A stretch of 60,704 nt of DNA from assembly GCA_022844485.1 (NCBI GenBank), contig JALHLQ010000003.1:105921-166624 (forward strand), written 5' to 3'. This DNA is from Xanthobacteraceae bacterium (lineage in GTDB: Bacteria > Pseudomonadota > Alphaproteobacteria > Rhizobiales > Xanthobacteraceae). The first letter of the stretch is position 1; every line of letters begins with the position of its first letter. A program made the translations under genes and the position numbers. The notes below the pieces were generated by a model. The model was given only the letters and a program-made list of their open reading frames with translations. It was not told the DNA's origin and did not search any database. Below, piece after piece: positions 36,935-47,590 of the stretch.

Positions 36935-38869
36935 TCACCCCGGTTCGCGTCCGCGCAGCTTTGTCTCGCTCGCGCCGGCGGGCCTCTCCTTTGCAGGGGC
37001 AAGATGGGCGGTGCCCGCCGCCCTCCCCCGCCGCACATGCGCCGCAAGCAAGGTGAGCGCAACCGGCGTGACCCCGTCGATGCGGCCCGCCTGGCCGATG
37101 GTGCGGGGACGAATCGACTCCAGCCTTTGGCGTATCTCGTTCGAGAGACCCCGCAGGGCCGCGTAGTCCAGATCGTCCGCCAAAACCAGACTCTCGTCGC
37201 GCCGATAGGCCGCGACATCCGCCGCTTGGCGGTCCAGATAGACGGCATATTTCGCGTCGGTCTGGACCTGCTCGGCGATCGGTCCGTCGATGCTGGACAA
37301 GTCAGGCCAGATGCGGACGATGTCGGCGAACGCAATCGTCGGGAACGACAACAGCTCGAACGCGCTCCGCCGCACGCCGTCTCGGTTGAGATTGAGCCCG
37401 TGCCGCGCGGCTTCGTTCGGCGTCACCGAGTATGAGCCAAGCTGCGCACGCGCCGCCTCCAGCGCCTGCATCTTCGCGCGGTGGAATTGCGCGCGTTCCG
37501 CGCCGACGCAGCCCGCCGCAATTCCCTTGTCGGTCAGTCGCTGATCCGCATTGTCGGCGCGCAGCGTCAAGCGATACTCGGCGCGTGACGTGAACATCCG
37601 ATAGGGCTCCGTCACCCCGCGCGTGATCAGATCATCGATCATGACCCCGAGGTAGCCTTCCGCGCGATCGAAAACGATCTCGCGTGAATCACCGGCCCGC
37701 GCCGCGGCGTTCAGCCCTGCGAGAAGTCCTTGCGCCGCAGCCTCTTCGTAACCTGTCGTGCCGTTGATCTGACCGGCAAGGAACAGCGCGCGCACGCGCT
37801 TCGTCTCCAAGGTCGCGCGGAGTTCGCGCGGGTCGACGTGATCGTATTCGATGGCGTAGCCGGGCCGCGTGATGCGCGCGCGCTCCAGTCCCGGAATGGT
37901 CGCCACCAGCGCCGCCTGCACCTCTTCCGGCAGCGATGTGGAGATGCCGTTCGGATACACGGTGGTGTCGTCGAGCCCCTCCGGCTCGAGGAAGATCTGA
38001 TGCCCGTCGCGCTCGCCGAAGCGCACGATCTTGTCTTCGATCGATGGGCAGTAGCGCGGCCCGCGGCTTTGGATCTGCCCGGAATACATCGGCGAGCGGT
38101 GGACATTCGCGCGGATGATGTCGTGCGTGGCATTCGTCGTGCGCGTGATCCCGCATTCGATCTGCAGATTCGGGACGCGCGTCGTGAGCACGGAGAACGG
38201 CTCCGGCGGCTCGTCGCCGGGCTGCATGTCGAGCGCCGCCCAGTCGATGGTCGAGCCGTCGAGCCTCGGCGGTGTCCCGGTCTTGAGGCGCGCGAGTTGG
38301 AAGCCAGCACGGGCCAGGGTGTCCGAGAGTCCGAAAGCCGGCGCCTCGCCCGCGCGTCCGGCCGGAATTTGCGTCTCGCCGATATGAACCAATCCGCGCA
38401 AAAACGTGCCGGTCGTGAGCACGACGGCGCCGGCATCGAGGATGCGCCCGTCCGCCATCTTCACGCCCGTGGCACGGCCCTCTCGGATCACGAGATCGTC
38501 CGCCTCGCCCTCGATTACCACGAGGCCGCGTGTTTGGCGGATCGCGTCCTGCATGGCGCGGGCGTAGAGCTTGCGGTCAGCCTGGGCACGGGGTCCGCGC
38601 ACCGCCGGTCCCTTGCGGCGATTGAGCACCCGGAACTGGATTCCCGCCGCATCGGCGATCCGCCCCATCAACCCGTCCAGCGCATCGATTTCGCGCACCA
38701 AGTGGCCTTTGCCGAGCCCGCCGATGGCTGGATTGCACGACATCGCGCCGATGGTGTCGAATCGATGGGTGACGAGCGCGGTCCGCGCGCCGGTGCGCGC
38801 CGCGGCCGCCGCAGCCTCGCAGCCGGCGTGCCCACCCCCGATGACTACGACGTCGAACCGATTGGTCAT
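36935..38869 (-). CDS. mnmG: tRNA uridine-5-carboxymethylaminomethyl enzyme MnmG (GidA)
   Basis: 644 residues. With MnmE it makes (carboxymethyl)aminomethyl-U34 in tRNA wobble positions using FAD, NADH and folate. The FAD site is [20 protein letters not shown]; other hallmarks are [20 protein letters not shown], the two redox Cys regions around [20 protein letters not shown], and [20 protein letters not shown]. The ATG at 38869 starts the FAD fold. The C-terminus carries about 25 residues past the usual end (from roughly [13 protein letters not shown]), longer than in most homologues I recall. Confidence 0.95.
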   Translation of the reverse strand: MTNRFDVVVIGGGHAGCEAAAAAARTGARTALVTHRFDTIGAMSCNPAIGGLGKGHLVREIDALDGLMGRIADAAGIQFRVLNRRKGPAVRGPRAQADRKLYARAMQDAIRQTRGLVVIEGEADDLVIREGRATGVKMADGRILDAGAVVLTTGTFLRGLVHIGETQIPAGRAGEAPAFGLSDTLARAGFQLARLKTGTPPRLDGSTIDWAALDMQPGDEPPEPFSVLTTRVPNLQIECGITRTTNATHDIIRANVHRSPMYSGQIQSRGPRYCPSIEDKIVRFGERDGHQIFLEPEGLDDTTVYPNGISTSLPEEVQAALVATIPGLERARITRPGYAIEYDHVDPRELRATLETKRVRALFLAGQINGTTGYEEAAAQGLLAGLNAAARAGDSREIVFDRAEGYLGVMIDDLITRGVTEPYRMFTSRAEYRLTLRADNADQRLTDKGIAAGCVGAERAQFHRAKMQALEAARAQLGSYSVTPNEAARHGLNLNRDGVRRSAFELLSFPTIAFADIVRIWPDLSSIDGPIAEQVQTDAKYAVYLDRQAADVAAYRRDESLVLADDLDYAALRGLSNEIRQRLESIRPRTIGQAGRIDGVTPVALTLLAAHVRRGRAAGTAHLAPAKERPAGASETKLRGREPG

Positions 38870-39015
38870 GATTGGGAAACCTTGCTGCGCTATGTAGCGA
38901 GCGGGCCGGCGGGGGTCAAAGGGCAGAACCGCAAAAGCCGTGTCGAGCTCCGGCCGCATGGACCGAAGCAGGGCCATCCCGGCATCCGTGAGCGGCTTGT
39001 CTGAGCCGGGCGAAT

Positions 39016-39045
39016 TAGGGTCCTGTTCAGGTTGACAGAACCCTA
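39016..39045. repeat. Inverted repeat between mnmG and mnmE
   Basis: TAGGGTCCTGT (39016-39026) and ACAGAACCCTA (39035-39045) pair except for one mismatch, around an 8-base loop. No T-run follows on either strand. It sits 44 bases from the parS-like site, in the leader of mnmG. Confidence 0.45.
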
Positions 39046-39088
39046 GCGCCGAGAGGCCGGAGCAACAAACCGTAACGTCTCCGAATCG

Positions 39089-39104
39089 AGTTTCACGTGA
39101 AACA
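39089..39104. promoter_or_regulatory. parS centromere-like site
   Basis: AGTTTCACGTGAAACA matches the bacterial parS consensus TGTTTCACGTGAAACA at 15 of 16 positions, including the whole 14-base palindromic core. It lies in the 245-base gap between mnmE and mnmG, 3.8 kb from parB and about 6.7 kb from the predicted origin. This is a typical distance and neighbourhood for a ParB loading site. Confidence 0.85.
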
Positions 39105-39114
39105 ACTGTCGGGA

Positions 39115-40467
39115 TCATTTCCCGATACAGAAATCCCGAAAAATCACATCCAGCACATCTTCCACGTCCACCCGGCCGGTCAGCCGCCCGAGCGCGCGAG
39201 CCGAAAGGCGGAGCTCCTCCGCCACAATATCCTCCCGCCCGGCCGCCTCCTCGGAGACGGCACGCCGAAGCGCCTCCGAGGCCTCCCGCAAGGCCAACCG
39301 GTGCCGCTCTCGCGAGATCAAGGCCGATTCAGCGCCTAAAAAACATCCCTCTGCGTAACCTCCCAGCGCCGCGAGCAGGCCCTCTACGCCCTCGCCGGTT
39401 CTTGCCGATAGCCAAAAATGTTTACTTTCGGGGCCGAATCGGTCGGTTGCGGACCGTTGCATGGCCGAATCGATCAGATCGATTTTGTTAACCACAATCC
39501 ACGTTTCCGTCGCATGGGCCGGCGCCGCATCGCTGACGCCCTGCCCCGCCTCCACGACCCAAAGAACAAGATCCGCGGCCGCCGCGCGCGCCCGCGCCCT
39601 TCGCACCCCCTCAGCCTCGACGGGATCTTCCGAATCGCGGATTCCCGCCGTATCGAGCAGCGTCACCGGGTAACCGTCCAGATCGAGGTGGACCTCGATG
39701 ACATCCCGGGTGGTCCCTGCATAGGGCGAGACGATCGCCGCCTCTCGCCGCGCGATCCGGTTCAAGAGACTCGATTTGCCCACATTCGGGGTCCCCGCAA
39801 TGGCGACGACGAGCCCCTCACGCAACCGCTCGCCCCTTCGATCGGCCCGGAGGACCTCTTCGATGTCCGCGGCCAGGGCTCGGGCAAGTCCCCTCGCCTC
39901 CCCGGCCAATGTCTCAGGGACATCCCCCTCGTCCACGAAATCGATGCAGGCCTCAGCAAGCGCCAGCGCCTCGATGACCCGCGCGCGCCACGCTTCCGCC
40001 CGTTGCCCCAACACGCCCGACAGCTGCCGATAGGCCAGGCGCCGCTGCGCTTCGGTATCCGCAGCGATGAGGTCAGCCAACCCCTCCACAGCCGTGAGAT
40101 CAAGCCGACCGTTCTCAAACGAACGCCGCGTGAACTCCCCGGCTTCCGCGGGCCGCAATCCGGAAATCGCGCCGAGCGACTGGAGCACTCCCGCGATCAC
40201 CGCCCGTCCCCCATGCAGGTGCAGCTCGACCATATCCTCGCCCGTCTCCGTTTTTGGGCCGGGCAACCAAAGCACGAGCGCATCATCGAGCGGCTCTTCC
40301 GTCACCGGATGGCGCAGCCGCGCGAGCGACGCCCGGCGCCCTTCCGGCACCCTCCCCGCCAGCCGCTCGAGCGCCACGCGCGCGCTCGGCCCGGAAATCC
40401 GCACCACCGCGATTGCCGCCGGCGGCCGTCCGGAGGAAAGCGCAAAGATCGTATCCCGCTCGGTCAT
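39115..40467 (-). CDS. mnmE: tRNA modification GTPase MnmE (TrmE)
   Basis: 450 residues. Partner of MnmG in U34 modification. An N-terminal folate-binding domain ([17 protein letters not shown]) is followed by a helical domain with the G domain inserted: G1 [14 protein letters not shown]2 TTRDVIEV, G3 [12 protein letters not shown]4 NKIDL. The chain ends CIGK, the conserved C-terminal Cys motif needed for modification. Its stop codon lies 11 bases from the parS-like site. Confidence 0.96.
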   Translation of the reverse strand: MTERDTIFALSSGRPPAAIAVVRISGPSARVALERLAGRVPEGRRASLARLRHPVTEEPLDDALVLWLPGPKTETGEDMVELHLHGGRAVIAGVLQSLGAISGLRPAEAGEFTRRSFENGRLDLTAVEGLADLIAADTEAQRRLAYRQLSGVLGQRAEAWRARVIEALALAEACIDFVDEGDVPETLAGEARGLARALAADIEEVLRADRRGERLREGLVVAIAGTPNVGKSSLLNRIARREAAIVSPYAGTTRDVIEVHLDLDGYPVTLLDTAGIRDSEDPVEAEGVRRARARAAAADLVLWVVEAGQGVSDAAPAHATETWIVVNKIDLIDSAMQRSATDRFGPESKHFWLSARTGEGVEGLLAALGGYAEGCFLGAESALISRERHRLALREASEALRRAVSEEAAGREDIVAEELRLSARALGRLTGRVDVEDVLDVIFRDFCIGK

Positions 40468-40597
40468 ATCGAAGCTCTGAACATCGACTCATTGCCGGAA
40501 GCGGGCCCCTTGCGAAACGTGCCGCCGCTTGCCGGATCCGCTGCGTCGTTTTCGCCGATGCCTGCGTTATGCTCGATCTTTATCATCCGGCGAGACC

Positions 40598-42646
40598 ATG
40601 GCCCTGCCTGCGCAAACCCTCAAGGAAAACCGCCTCGCGCGCGAGGCGAGCCCCTACTTGCTCCAGCACAAGACCAATCCGGTCGACTGGTGGCCGTGGG
40701 GACCGGAGGCGCTGGCCGAAGCGCAACGCGCGAACAGGCCGATCCTGCTGTCGGTCGGCTATGCCGCCTGCCATTGGTGTCACGTCATGGCGCACGAGAG
40801 CTTCGAGGATCCCGAGACCGCGGCGGTCATGAACGAGCTCTTCGTGAACATCAAGGTGGACCGCGAAGAGCGCCCGGACATCGACCAGATCTACATGTCC
40901 GCGCTGCACATGCTGGGCGAGCAAGGCGGCTGGCCTTTGACTATGTTCCTAACACCCGCCGGCGAACCGGTCTGGGGCGGCACCTATTTTCCCAAAACCT
41001 CGCGCTTCGGCCGACCGGCCTTTGTCGACGTCTTGCGCGAGTTGGCCCGCCTCTTTCGGGAAGAACCGCAGCGCATCGCGCAGAACCGCAATGCGCTGAT
41101 GGCGCGCCTCGCCGACACGGCGCATGCGCAAGGTCGCGTCGTGATCGGCGCACGCGAACTCGACGGCGTCGCCCGCCGCATCGGAGAGCTGATCGATCCC
41201 GTGCATGGCGGCCTGCGCGGCGCGCCGAAATTTCCGCAAGCCTCGATCTTCGAGCTTCTCTGGCGCGCCGGATTGCGTACCGGCGATGACACGTTCTTCG
41301 CGCGGGTCGAACTCACGCTCGAGCGCATCTGCGAGGGCGGCATCTACGATCATCTGGGCGGCGGCTTCGCCCGCTACGCGGTCGACGAGCGCTGGCTCGT
41401 GCCGCATTTTGAAAAAATGCTCTACGACAATGCGCAGCTGCTCGATCTGCTCGCGCTGGCTTGGGGGCGCGCGCCGCGGCCGCTCTGGCGCGAGCGCGCG
41501 GCCGAGACCGTGGAATGGCTGCAACGCGAGATGACGACCGGGGAGGGCGCTTTCGCCTCCTCGCTTGACGCCGATTCGGAAGGCGAGGAAGGCAAGTTCT
41601 ATGTCTGGTCGCTCGCCGAGATCGAGCACACGCTTGGCGCCGATGATGCCGCGTTCTTCGCGGCCCATTACGACATATCGGCCGAAGGCAATTTCGAAGG
41701 CCACAACATCCCGAACCGATTGAAGCGCCTGCCGCGCACACCGGACGACGAGCGCCGTCTATCCGTGTTGCGCCAAAGATTGCACGAGGCGCGCGGAAAG
41801 CGGGTTCGGCCCGGTCTCGACGACAAGGTTCTGGCCGACTGGAACGGGCTGATGATTGCGGCGCTCGCGCATGCCTCGACCGCCTTTGGCGAATCGTCCT
41901 GGCTGACGATGGCCGAGCGCGCTTTCGCGTTCATCGCCTCTGCCATGACCACGGGCGATCGCCTCGGCCATTCCTGGCGCGACGGCCGGCTGCTCTTTCC
42001 CGGGCTGGCTTCCGATTTTGCCGGCATGATCCGCGCCGCGCTGGCGCTGTTCGAAGCCACCGGCGAGCGGCGCTACCTCTCGCAGGCGCTCGCCTGGCAG
42101 GAGGCGCTGGAGCGTCACCACGCCGATCCCGACACCGGCGGCTATTTCCTCACCGCCGACGACGCCGAAGGCCTCATCGTGCGGCCGAATGCGACCGCCG
42201 ACGATGCGATCCCGAATCCGAACGCCATCGCCGCTGAGATCCTCGTGCGGCTTGCAGTGTTTGCCGGGGACGACCGATGGCGCGAGCGCGCCGACCGCTT
42301 GTTCGACGGCCTCTTGCCGGTCGCCGGCGCCAATCTCTTTGCGCATGCCGCGCTGTTGAATGCGCTCGATGGGCGGCTGCGCATGGCCGAGATTGTCGTC
42401 ACCGGGCAGGGCGCGCGCGCCGACGAACTGACACGGGCCGCACTCGAGCTTCCCTTCGTGGACCGCAGCGTTTTGCGCGCGCCTTCGGCCGACGCGCTCG
42501 CACCCACGCACCCCGCGCGCGCCAAGGTCGGCTCAGCCTCCGCCGCCGCGGCTTTCATTTGCGTTGGAGAGCGGTGCTCGCTGCCGGTCGGCGAAGCGCG
42601 GCAGATCGCAGAAACCCTGCGCGCGGTCGCCCAGACTCGACAGTAG
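40598..42646 (+). CDS. DUF255 thioredoxin-domain protein (YyaL/SPATA20 family)
   Basis: 682 residues. The N-terminal DUF255 thioredoxin-like domain has [18 protein letters not shown] and a CxxC site [14 protein letters not shown], and is followed by a large (alpha/alpha)6-type barrel related to N-acylglucosamine 2-epimerases ([33 protein letters not shown]). Function is unknown; a redox-regulated sugar or mannose-modifying enzyme has been proposed for relatives. ATG 40598 begins the conserved N-terminus. It runs rightward against its leftward neighbours and is likely on its own promoter in the 130-base gap before it. Confidence 0.9.
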   Translation: MALPAQTLKENRLAREASPYLLQHKTNPVDWWPWGPEALAEAQRANRPILLSVGYAACHWCHVMAHESFEDPETAAVMNELFVNIKVDREERPDIDQIYMSALHMLGEQGGWPLTMFLTPAGEPVWGGTYFPKTSRFGRPAFVDVLRELARLFREEPQRIAQNRNALMARLADTAHAQGRVVIGARELDGVARRIGELIDPVHGGLRGAPKFPQASIFELLWRAGLRTGDDTFFARVELTLERICEGGIYDHLGGGFARYAVDERWLVPHFEKMLYDNAQLLDLLALAWGRAPRPLWRERAAETVEWLQREMTTGEGAFASSLDADSEGEEGKFYVWSLAEIEHTLGADDAAFFAAHYDISAEGNFEGHNIPNRLKRLPRTPDDERRLSVLRQRLHEARGKRVRPGLDDKVLADWNGLMIAALAHASTAFGESSWLTMAERAFAFIASAMTTGDRLGHSWRDGRLLFPGLASDFAGMIRAALALFEATGERRYLSQALAWQEALERHHADPDTGGYFLTADDAEGLIVRPNATADDAIPNPNAIAAEILVRLAVFAGDDRWRERADRLFDGLLPVAGANLFAHAALLNALDGRLRMAEIVVTGQGARADELTRAALELPFVDRSVLRAPSADALAPTHPARAKVGSASAAAAFICVGERCSLPVGEARQIAETLRAVAQTRQ

Positions 42647-42687
42647 CGATCAATCGACCTCGGCAAACGCCAGAGAACCCCGGCGGC

Positions 42688-43953
42688 TCACGCGTTCATC
42701 GACTCGAAGAACTCCGAATTGTTTTTCGTGCTGCGCAGCTTGTCGAGCAGAAAGTCGATCGCATCCATCGTTCCCATCGGATTGAGGATTCGCCGCAGGA
42801 TATACATCTTTTTGAGAACGTCGGGCGGCGTCAGCAGCTCTTCCTTGCGCGTTCCCGATCGCGTGATGTCGATGGCCGGGAAGGTGCGCTTGTCGGCGAC
42901 CTTGCGGTCGAGGATGAGCTCCGAGTTGCCGGTTCCCTTGAACTCCTCGAAGATCACTTCGTCCATGCGGCTGCCGGTATCGATCAGGGCGGTTGCGATG
43001 ATCGTGAGCGAGCCGCCTTCTTCGATATTGCGCGCAGCGCCGAAAAAGCGCTTCGGCCGCTGCAGCGCATTGGCGTCGACGCCGCCCGTCAGCACCTTCC
43101 CGGATGACGGAACCACCGTATTATAGGCCCGGCCAAGCCGCGTGATAGAGTCAAGCAGGATCACCACGTCGCGACTGTGTTCGACAAGCCGCTTGGCTTT
43201 TTCGATCACCATCTCGGCCACTTGCACGTGACGCGACGCCGGTTCGTCGAAGGTGGATGAGATCACCTCGCCCTTCACCGAGCGCTGCATGTCCGTGACT
43301 TCTTCCGGACGCTCATCGATGAGAAGCACGATCAGATAGCACTCGGGATGATTGCGCGTGATCGAGTGCGCGATGTTCTGCAAGAGCACGGTCTTGCCGG
43401 TGCGTGGAGGCGAGACGATCAGCGCGCGCTGGCCTTTTCCGATCGGCGCGACGATGTCGATGACGCGCGCGGACAGATCCTTTTTGGTCGGATCCTCGAA
43501 TTCCATCCGCAGCCGCTCATCGGGATAAAGCGGCGTCAGATTATCGAAATTGATTTTGTGGCGCGCCTTTTCCGGCTCCTCGAAATTGATGGTATTGACC
43601 TTGAGCAGCGCAAAGTACCGCTCGCCGTCCTTCGGGCTTCGAATATGGCCCTCGATCGTGTCGCCGGTGCGCAGGCCGAAACGCCGGATCTGCGATGGGG
43701 ACACGTAGATGTCGTCCGGTCCGGGAAGATAATTCGCCTCGGGCGAGCGCAGGAAGCCGAAGCCGTCCTGCAGCACCTCGACCACGCCCTCCCCGACGAT
43801 GTCCACTTCCTGGGAAGCGAGCTGTTTCAGGATCGCAAACATCAATTCCTGTTTGCGCATCGTGGACGCGTTCTCGACCTGGTGCTCTTCGGCAAAGCCC
43901 AGCAATTCGGTCGGAGACTTGGACTTGAGGTCCTGAAGTTTAACTTCCCGCAT
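42688..43953 (-). CDS. rho: Transcription termination factor Rho
   Basis: 421 residues, typical. Hexameric RNA helicase that ends transcription. The N-terminal Rho domain ([19 protein letters not shown]) and cold-shock-like RNA-binding part ([20 protein letters not shown]) precede the ATPase core with Walker [18 protein letters not shown], Walker [17 protein letters not shown] and the Q-loop [23 protein letters not shown] 226-base leader lies upstream and contains a hairpin, which fits the known autoregulation of rho. Confidence 0.97.
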   Translation of the reverse strand: MREVKLQDLKSKSPTELLGFAEEHQVENASTMRKQELMFAILKQLASQEVDIVGEGVVEVLQDGFGFLRSPEANYLPGPDDIYVSPSQIRRFGLRTGDTIEGHIRSPKDGERYFALLKVNTINFEEPEKARHKINFDNLTPLYPDERLRMEFEDPTKKDLSARVIDIVAPIGKGQRALIVSPPRTGKTVLLQNIAHSITRNHPECYLIVLLIDERPEEVTDMQRSVKGEVISSTFDEPASRHVQVAEMVIEKAKRLVEHSRDVVILLDSITRLGRAYNTVVPSSGKVLTGGVDANALQRPKRFFGAARNIEEGGSLTIIATALIDTGSRMDEVIFEEFKGTGNSELILDRKVADKRTFPAIDITRSGTRKEELLTPPDVLKKMYILRRILNPMGTMDAIDFLLDKLRSTKNNSEFFESMNA

Positions 43954-44032
43954 GGGGGGAGGGGTCCTGTGAGATAAACCGGTTCGTCAAACCGCCGGTG
44001 TGTGGAAAAGGGAATCGCAGGTCTTGGGGAGG

Positions 44033-44050
44033 GCGAAGCATGCGCTTCGC
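44033..44050 (-). other. Hairpin in the rho leader
   Basis: GCGAAGC and GCTTCGC pair perfectly around a 4-base loop, about 80 bases upstream of the rho start on the coding strand. There is no T-run, so it is not an intrinsic terminator. It could affect Rho-dependent attenuation of rho itself. No gene is visible in the remainder of this 226-base gap. Confidence 0.35.
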
Positions 44051-44179
44051 TCGCCGATGCACCGGCTCCTCCATCGGAGCCCGGAATCCGGATGCACCTG
44101 CCTGCGTTCAGGGAAGTGGGCGAAACATAAAAAACATCGCGGCTTTGCGCAAGGGCTAGAACCGCGGCGGCGAAATTTT

Positions 44180-44716
44180 TTACCAGGGCTTCACGATGAC
44201 CAACACCACGATGCCGACCATCAAGACAGTCGGCACCTCGTTCATCACCCGCCAGTGCGCGGCTGATTTCGTGTTCCGGTCTCGGGCGAAGGCACGCACC
44301 GCTGCGGAAAAGTACCCATGGACGCCAGAGAGCGCGAAGACCAGCGCCAGCTTGGCGAGAAACCAGGGGCTGGTGAAGAAACCGGCGACCCAGGCGAGCC
44401 AAAGTCCGACCACCCAGGATACGACCATCGCGGGATTGATGATCGCACGGAGAAGTCGGCGCTCCATCACCTTGAACGTCTCGGATTGCTTCGATCCTGG
44501 TTCGGCCTCGCAGTGATAAACGAAAAGCCGGGGCAGATAGAGCATGCCTGCCATCCAGGCGATGATGGCAATTACATGCAATGATTTGAGCCAGGGATAG
44601 AGCTGCGGCGGTCCCAGGAGAACGAGCACAAGAACGGCGGCTGCGGTCGCGGCGATGGCAACCACCGCGCGCAGGGCACGGGTCCGCCCGCTCATGGCCA
44701 TCGGGGACTCTGGCAT
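44180..44716 (-). CDS. hemJ: Protoporphyrinogen IX oxidase HemJ
   Basis: 178-residue membrane protein with four predicted helices. It performs the penultimate step of haem synthesis in many proteobacteria. The family segments are PWLKSLHVIAIIAWMAGMLY with conserved His, LPRLFVYHCEAEPGSKQSE, MERRLLRAIINPAMVVSW and the Lys/His region of LAKLALVFALSGVHGYFS. It follows hemE by three bases on the same strand, so the pair forms a haem operon. ATG 44716 is used; internal Met codons at positions 6 and 8 are alternatives. Confidence 0.93.
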   Translation of the reverse strand: MPESPMAMSGRTRALRAVVAIAATAAAVLVLVLLGPPQLYPWLKSLHVIAIIAWMAGMLYLPRLFVYHCEAEPGSKQSETFKVMERRLLRAIINPAMVVSWVVGLWLAWVAGFFTSPWFLAKLALVFALSGVHGYFSAAVRAFARDRNTKSAAHWRVMNEVPTVLMVGIVVLVIVKPW

Positions 44717-44719
44717 CGG

Positions 44720-45772
44720 TCAGCCGCCTCGAATGCGACGGAGCATCTGCTCCACATGGTTGATCGGCGTTTCCGGCAGGATTCCGTGGCCAAGATTGAA
44801 AATGAATGGGCGTCCCGCGAACGCCGCCAGCACGTCGTCGACCCCCCGATCGAGTGCTGCGCCTCCCGCAAGCAGCACGATCGGATCGAGATTGCCCTGA
44901 ACTGCCGTCTTTGCTGAAACCGACTCGCGAGCGAAAGCCCGATCGATCATCCAGTCGAGGCCGACGCCGTCCGCTCGCACCGCTTCCGCATACCGTTTCA
45001 GGGCGGTTCCCGCGCCGCGCGGAAACGCAATGATCCTTGCGCCGGGATGCTTGGCGCGCACGCCGGCGACGATGCGTTTCGCCGGGTCGATGCACCAGCG
45101 ATCGAACTCCGCCGGCGGCAACATGCCCGCCCAGGTATCGAAGATCTGCACGGCATCGGCGCCGGCATCGAGCTGTCGCGACAGGTAGGCGATCGAAGAC
45201 GCGATGAGCCGATCGATCAATATCGCGAATGTGTCTGGTTCGCGGTAGGCGAAAAGCCGCGCCGGCCGCTGATCGTCCGTTCCGTGACCTGCGACCATGT
45301 AGGTTGCAACGGTCCAGGGCGCGCCGCAAAAGCCGAGCAGCGCGATGCCAGATGGCAACTCCTCTTTGACGCGCTCGACCGTCTCGTAAACCGGCGCCAG
45401 CAAGCTCTGATCGATCTCATCCTTCAGGCGAAAAAAATCGGCTCGGTCTTTCAGGGGATCAAGTCTTGGTCCTTCGCCCGCTTCGAATCTCACGGCCTGC
45501 CCGAGCGCGTAAGGGACCACCAGAATGTCCGAGAACAGGATCGCTGCATCGAATCCGAAGCGCCGGATCGGCTGCAGCGTCACTTCGGCTGCAAGCTGTG
45601 GATTGAAACAGAGATCCAGGAACCCGCCCGCCTTCTCACGCGTTGCCCGGTACTCAGGCAAATACCGTCCTGCCTGCCGCATGAGCCAAACCGGGGGCGT
45701 ATCGCGTTTCAAGCCCGCAAGAGCTTCAAGCACTGGCTGCGGCACACCAGGACTTTTCAATGATCGCTCCAT
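44720..45772 (-). CDS. hemE: Uroporphyrinogen decarboxylase
   Basis: 350 residues. It removes four carboxyl groups from uroporphyrinogen III to give coproporphyrinogen III. Signatures are [20 protein letters not shown] and [32 protein letters not shown] contains the catalytic Asp region. hemE marks one edge of the replication origin in many alphaproteobacteria, and here its start borders a 370-base gene-free region with origin-like features. Confidence 0.96.
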   Translation of the reverse strand: MERSLKSPGVPQPVLEALAGLKRDTPPVWLMRQAGRYLPEYRATREKAGGFLDLCFNPQLAAEVTLQPIRRFGFDAAILFSDILVVPYALGQAVRFEAGEGPRLDPLKDRADFFRLKDEIDQSLLAPVYETVERVKEELPSGIALLGFCGAPWTVATYMVAGHGTDDQRPARLFAYREPDTFAILIDRLIASSIAYLSRQLDAGADAVQIFDTWAGMLPPAEFDRWCIDPAKRIVAGVRAKHPGARIIAFPRGAGTALKRYAEAVRADGVGLDWMIDRAFARESVSAKTAVQGNLDPIVLLAGGAALDRGVDDVLAAFAGRPFIFNLGHGILPETPINHVEQMLRRIRGG

Positions 45773-46142
45773 TCTAATAACAAGAGTCTAGACTCTCTTT
45801 AGTAGCGTTAGTTGGTGGGGGTGATTGGACTCATACCGGTCTTTCAACATCTTGCCCACAGGCTATCCAGAGATGGTTACTCTGCTGCGGACCTTGTCAT
45901 GGCAGGGGGGCCACAGTCCAAGCCCTGATTCCTGCCGACTATTTGCGTCGCGTCCTTTTCGCACTCGAGTTATCCAATGACTTGCCACGGCCCACCGACG
46001 AAGCGGCCAGAATCTCTTCTGAACGCCGCTCTGTGGACGATTTCCTCTCTTGGCAGGTGGCCTGACCCGTCCAAGGCTTGCGCAGTGCTGAAAGCCATGG
46101 CCTTCTCCACAGGAACTCACAGCCTCCAGGCCATCGTGTGGA
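45773..46142. other. oriC: Candidate chromosomal replication origin (oriC)
   Basis: A 370-base region without a gene between divergent hemE and ppsR (RP001 homologue), the location of the chromosomal origin in Caulobacter, Rickettsia and Sinorhizobium. It contains DnaA-box-like 9-mers: TTCTCCACA (46103-46111, 8/9 to TTATCCACA), TTATCCAAT (45970), TTGCCCACA (45852), CTATCCAGA (45863) and, on the other strand, TCGTCCACA (46032-46040), the last four at 7/9. A perfect 14-base palindrome AGAGTCTAGACTCT (45783-45796) lies at the hemE end. Flanking genes point away on both sides. No clear CtrA site was found. Confidence 0.72.
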
Positions 46143-46982
46143 ATGCCCCAACGCACCGAAAGCTATTTCCATCTTCATCTCGTCTCCGACGCCACCGGTG
46201 AGACGCTGTTGACGGTCGCACGCGCGGCGGCTGCGCAATACGCCAGTGTGTCTGCCGTGGAGCACATCTATTCCCTCGTGCGTACGCACAAACAGCTTGA
46301 TCGTGTCCTATCGGAGATCGAGGAATCGCCTGGCATCGTGCTCTACACCTTGCTCGATCAGGAATTGGCCTCCCGGCTCGAATTGAAATGCCGTGAGCTC
46401 GGCGCGCCGTGCCTGTCGATCCTCGGCCCCGTGCTCGGCCTCTTTCAATCCTATCTCGGCGCCGAAACCTCTCAGCGCGCCGGCGCGCAGCACACGCTCA
46501 ACGCGGAATATTTCCGCCGCATCGATGCGTTGAACTACACCATGATGCATGACGACGGCCAGCACACGGCCGACCTCGAGCAGGCTGACGTCATCCTGGT
46601 CGGCGTTTCACGCACGTCGAAAACGCCGACGTCCATCTATCTCGCCAATCGCGGGATCAAGACGGCGAATGTTCCGCTTGTCCCCGGGTTGCCGATCCCG
46701 CCCGAGCTCGAGCGGCTGAAAGAGCCGCTTGTCGTCGGCTTGCATGCAAGTCCGGAGCGGATCGTGCAGATCAGGCAGAACCGTCTGCTCGGTCTGAACG
46801 CGCATCGCGACGATGATCGCTATATCGATCGTCAGGCGGTCGCCGAGGAGGTCGCCTTTTCACGGCAGCTCTGCGCGCGCAACAACTGGCCGCTGATCGA
46901 CGTTACGCGCCGCTCGATTGAAGAGACGGCGGCGGCGGTGCTGTCGCTGTTGGCCGAGCGGCGGCGCGTGCCGGCGCAGTGA
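46143..46982 (+). CDS. ppsR: PEP synthase / PPDK regulatory kinase-pyrophosphorylase (DUF299)
   Basis: 279 residues. Bifunctional enzyme that inactivates and reactivates pyruvate phosphate dikinase or PEP synthase by ADP-dependent phosphorylation and Pi-dependent removal. The P-loop is [19 protein letters not shown], and the N-terminus [20 protein letters not shown] is typical of the family. It is the first gene right of the predicted origin. Its stop overlaps the start of maf, opening a run of five tightly packed genes. Confidence 0.95.
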   Translation: MPQRTESYFHLHLVSDATGETLLTVARAAAAQYASVSAVEHIYSLVRTHKQLDRVLSEIEESPGIVLYTLLDQELASRLELKCRELGAPCLSILGPVLGLFQSYLGAETSQRAGAQHTLNAEYFRRIDALNYTMMHDDGQHTADLEQADVILVGVSRTSKTPTSIYLANRGIKTANVPLVPGLPIPPELERLKEPLVVGLHASPERIVQIRQNRLLGLNAHRDDDRYIDRQAVAEEVAFSRQLCARNNWPLIDVTRRSIEETAAAVLSLLAERRRVPAQ

Positions 46983-47590
46983 TGATGCTGTGGCAGCCCA
47001 CGATGCCGTTGCTGCTGGCCTCCCAGAGCGCCGCGCGCCGCGCCATGATCGAGGCGGCCGGAATTCCGGTCGAGACTCAGCCTGCAGGGATCGACGAGCG
47101 CCGGATCGAAGCGGCGGCGCAGGCGGCAACGCCCGGCGATGCCGCGCTCGTGCTTGCCCGCGCCAAAGCGAAAGCCATTGCCGCGGCGTGGCCGGAACGC
47201 GTTGTCGTCGGCGCCGATCAAACGCTCTCGTTTGGAAATCGGCGCCTGTCGAAACCCGCCAACCGCGCGGCGGCGCGCGAGCAACTGCGGGCGCTGCGCG
47301 GGCGCACGCATACGCTTCATTCGGCGGTGGCGGTGGCCCGCGAGGGTGCCGTCCTCTTCACCCATCTCGGCACGGCGGATCTGACGATGCGCGCCTTTAG
47401 CGACGCCTTCCTCGATTCCTATCTTGACGAGGTGGGGGACGCCGTCGTCAGAAGCGTCGGCGCCTATCAGCTCGAAGGGCTCGGCATCCAGCTCTTCGAG
47501 CGCATCGAGGGCGATCATTTCACCATTCTCGGTTTGCCGCTTCTGCCGATGATCGAATATCTACGCGCTTCCGGCTGTCTTGCGTCATGA
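46982..47590 (+). CDS. maf: Maf family nucleoside triphosphate pyrophosphatase
   Basis: 202 residues. House-cleaning enzyme that hydrolyses non-canonical or modified nucleotides. Family motifs are LLASQSAARRAM at the N-terminus, VVGADQTLSFGNRRLSKP with the catalytic Asp, and EVGDAVVRSVGAYQLEGLG. The start is ambiguous among GTG 46979, ATG 46982 and ATG 46985; ATG 46982 overlaps the ppsR stop by one base. The stop overlaps aroE by four bases. Confidence 0.92.
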   Translation: MMLWQPTMPLLLASQSAARRAMIEAAGIPVETQPAGIDERRIEAAAQAATPGDAALVLARAKAKAIAAAWPERVVVGADQTLSFGNRRLSKPANRAAAREQLRALRGRTHTLHSAVAVAREGAVLFTHLGTADLTMRAFSDAFLDSYLDEVGDAVVRSVGAYQLEGLGIQLFERIEGDHFTILGLPLLPMIEYLRASGCLAS

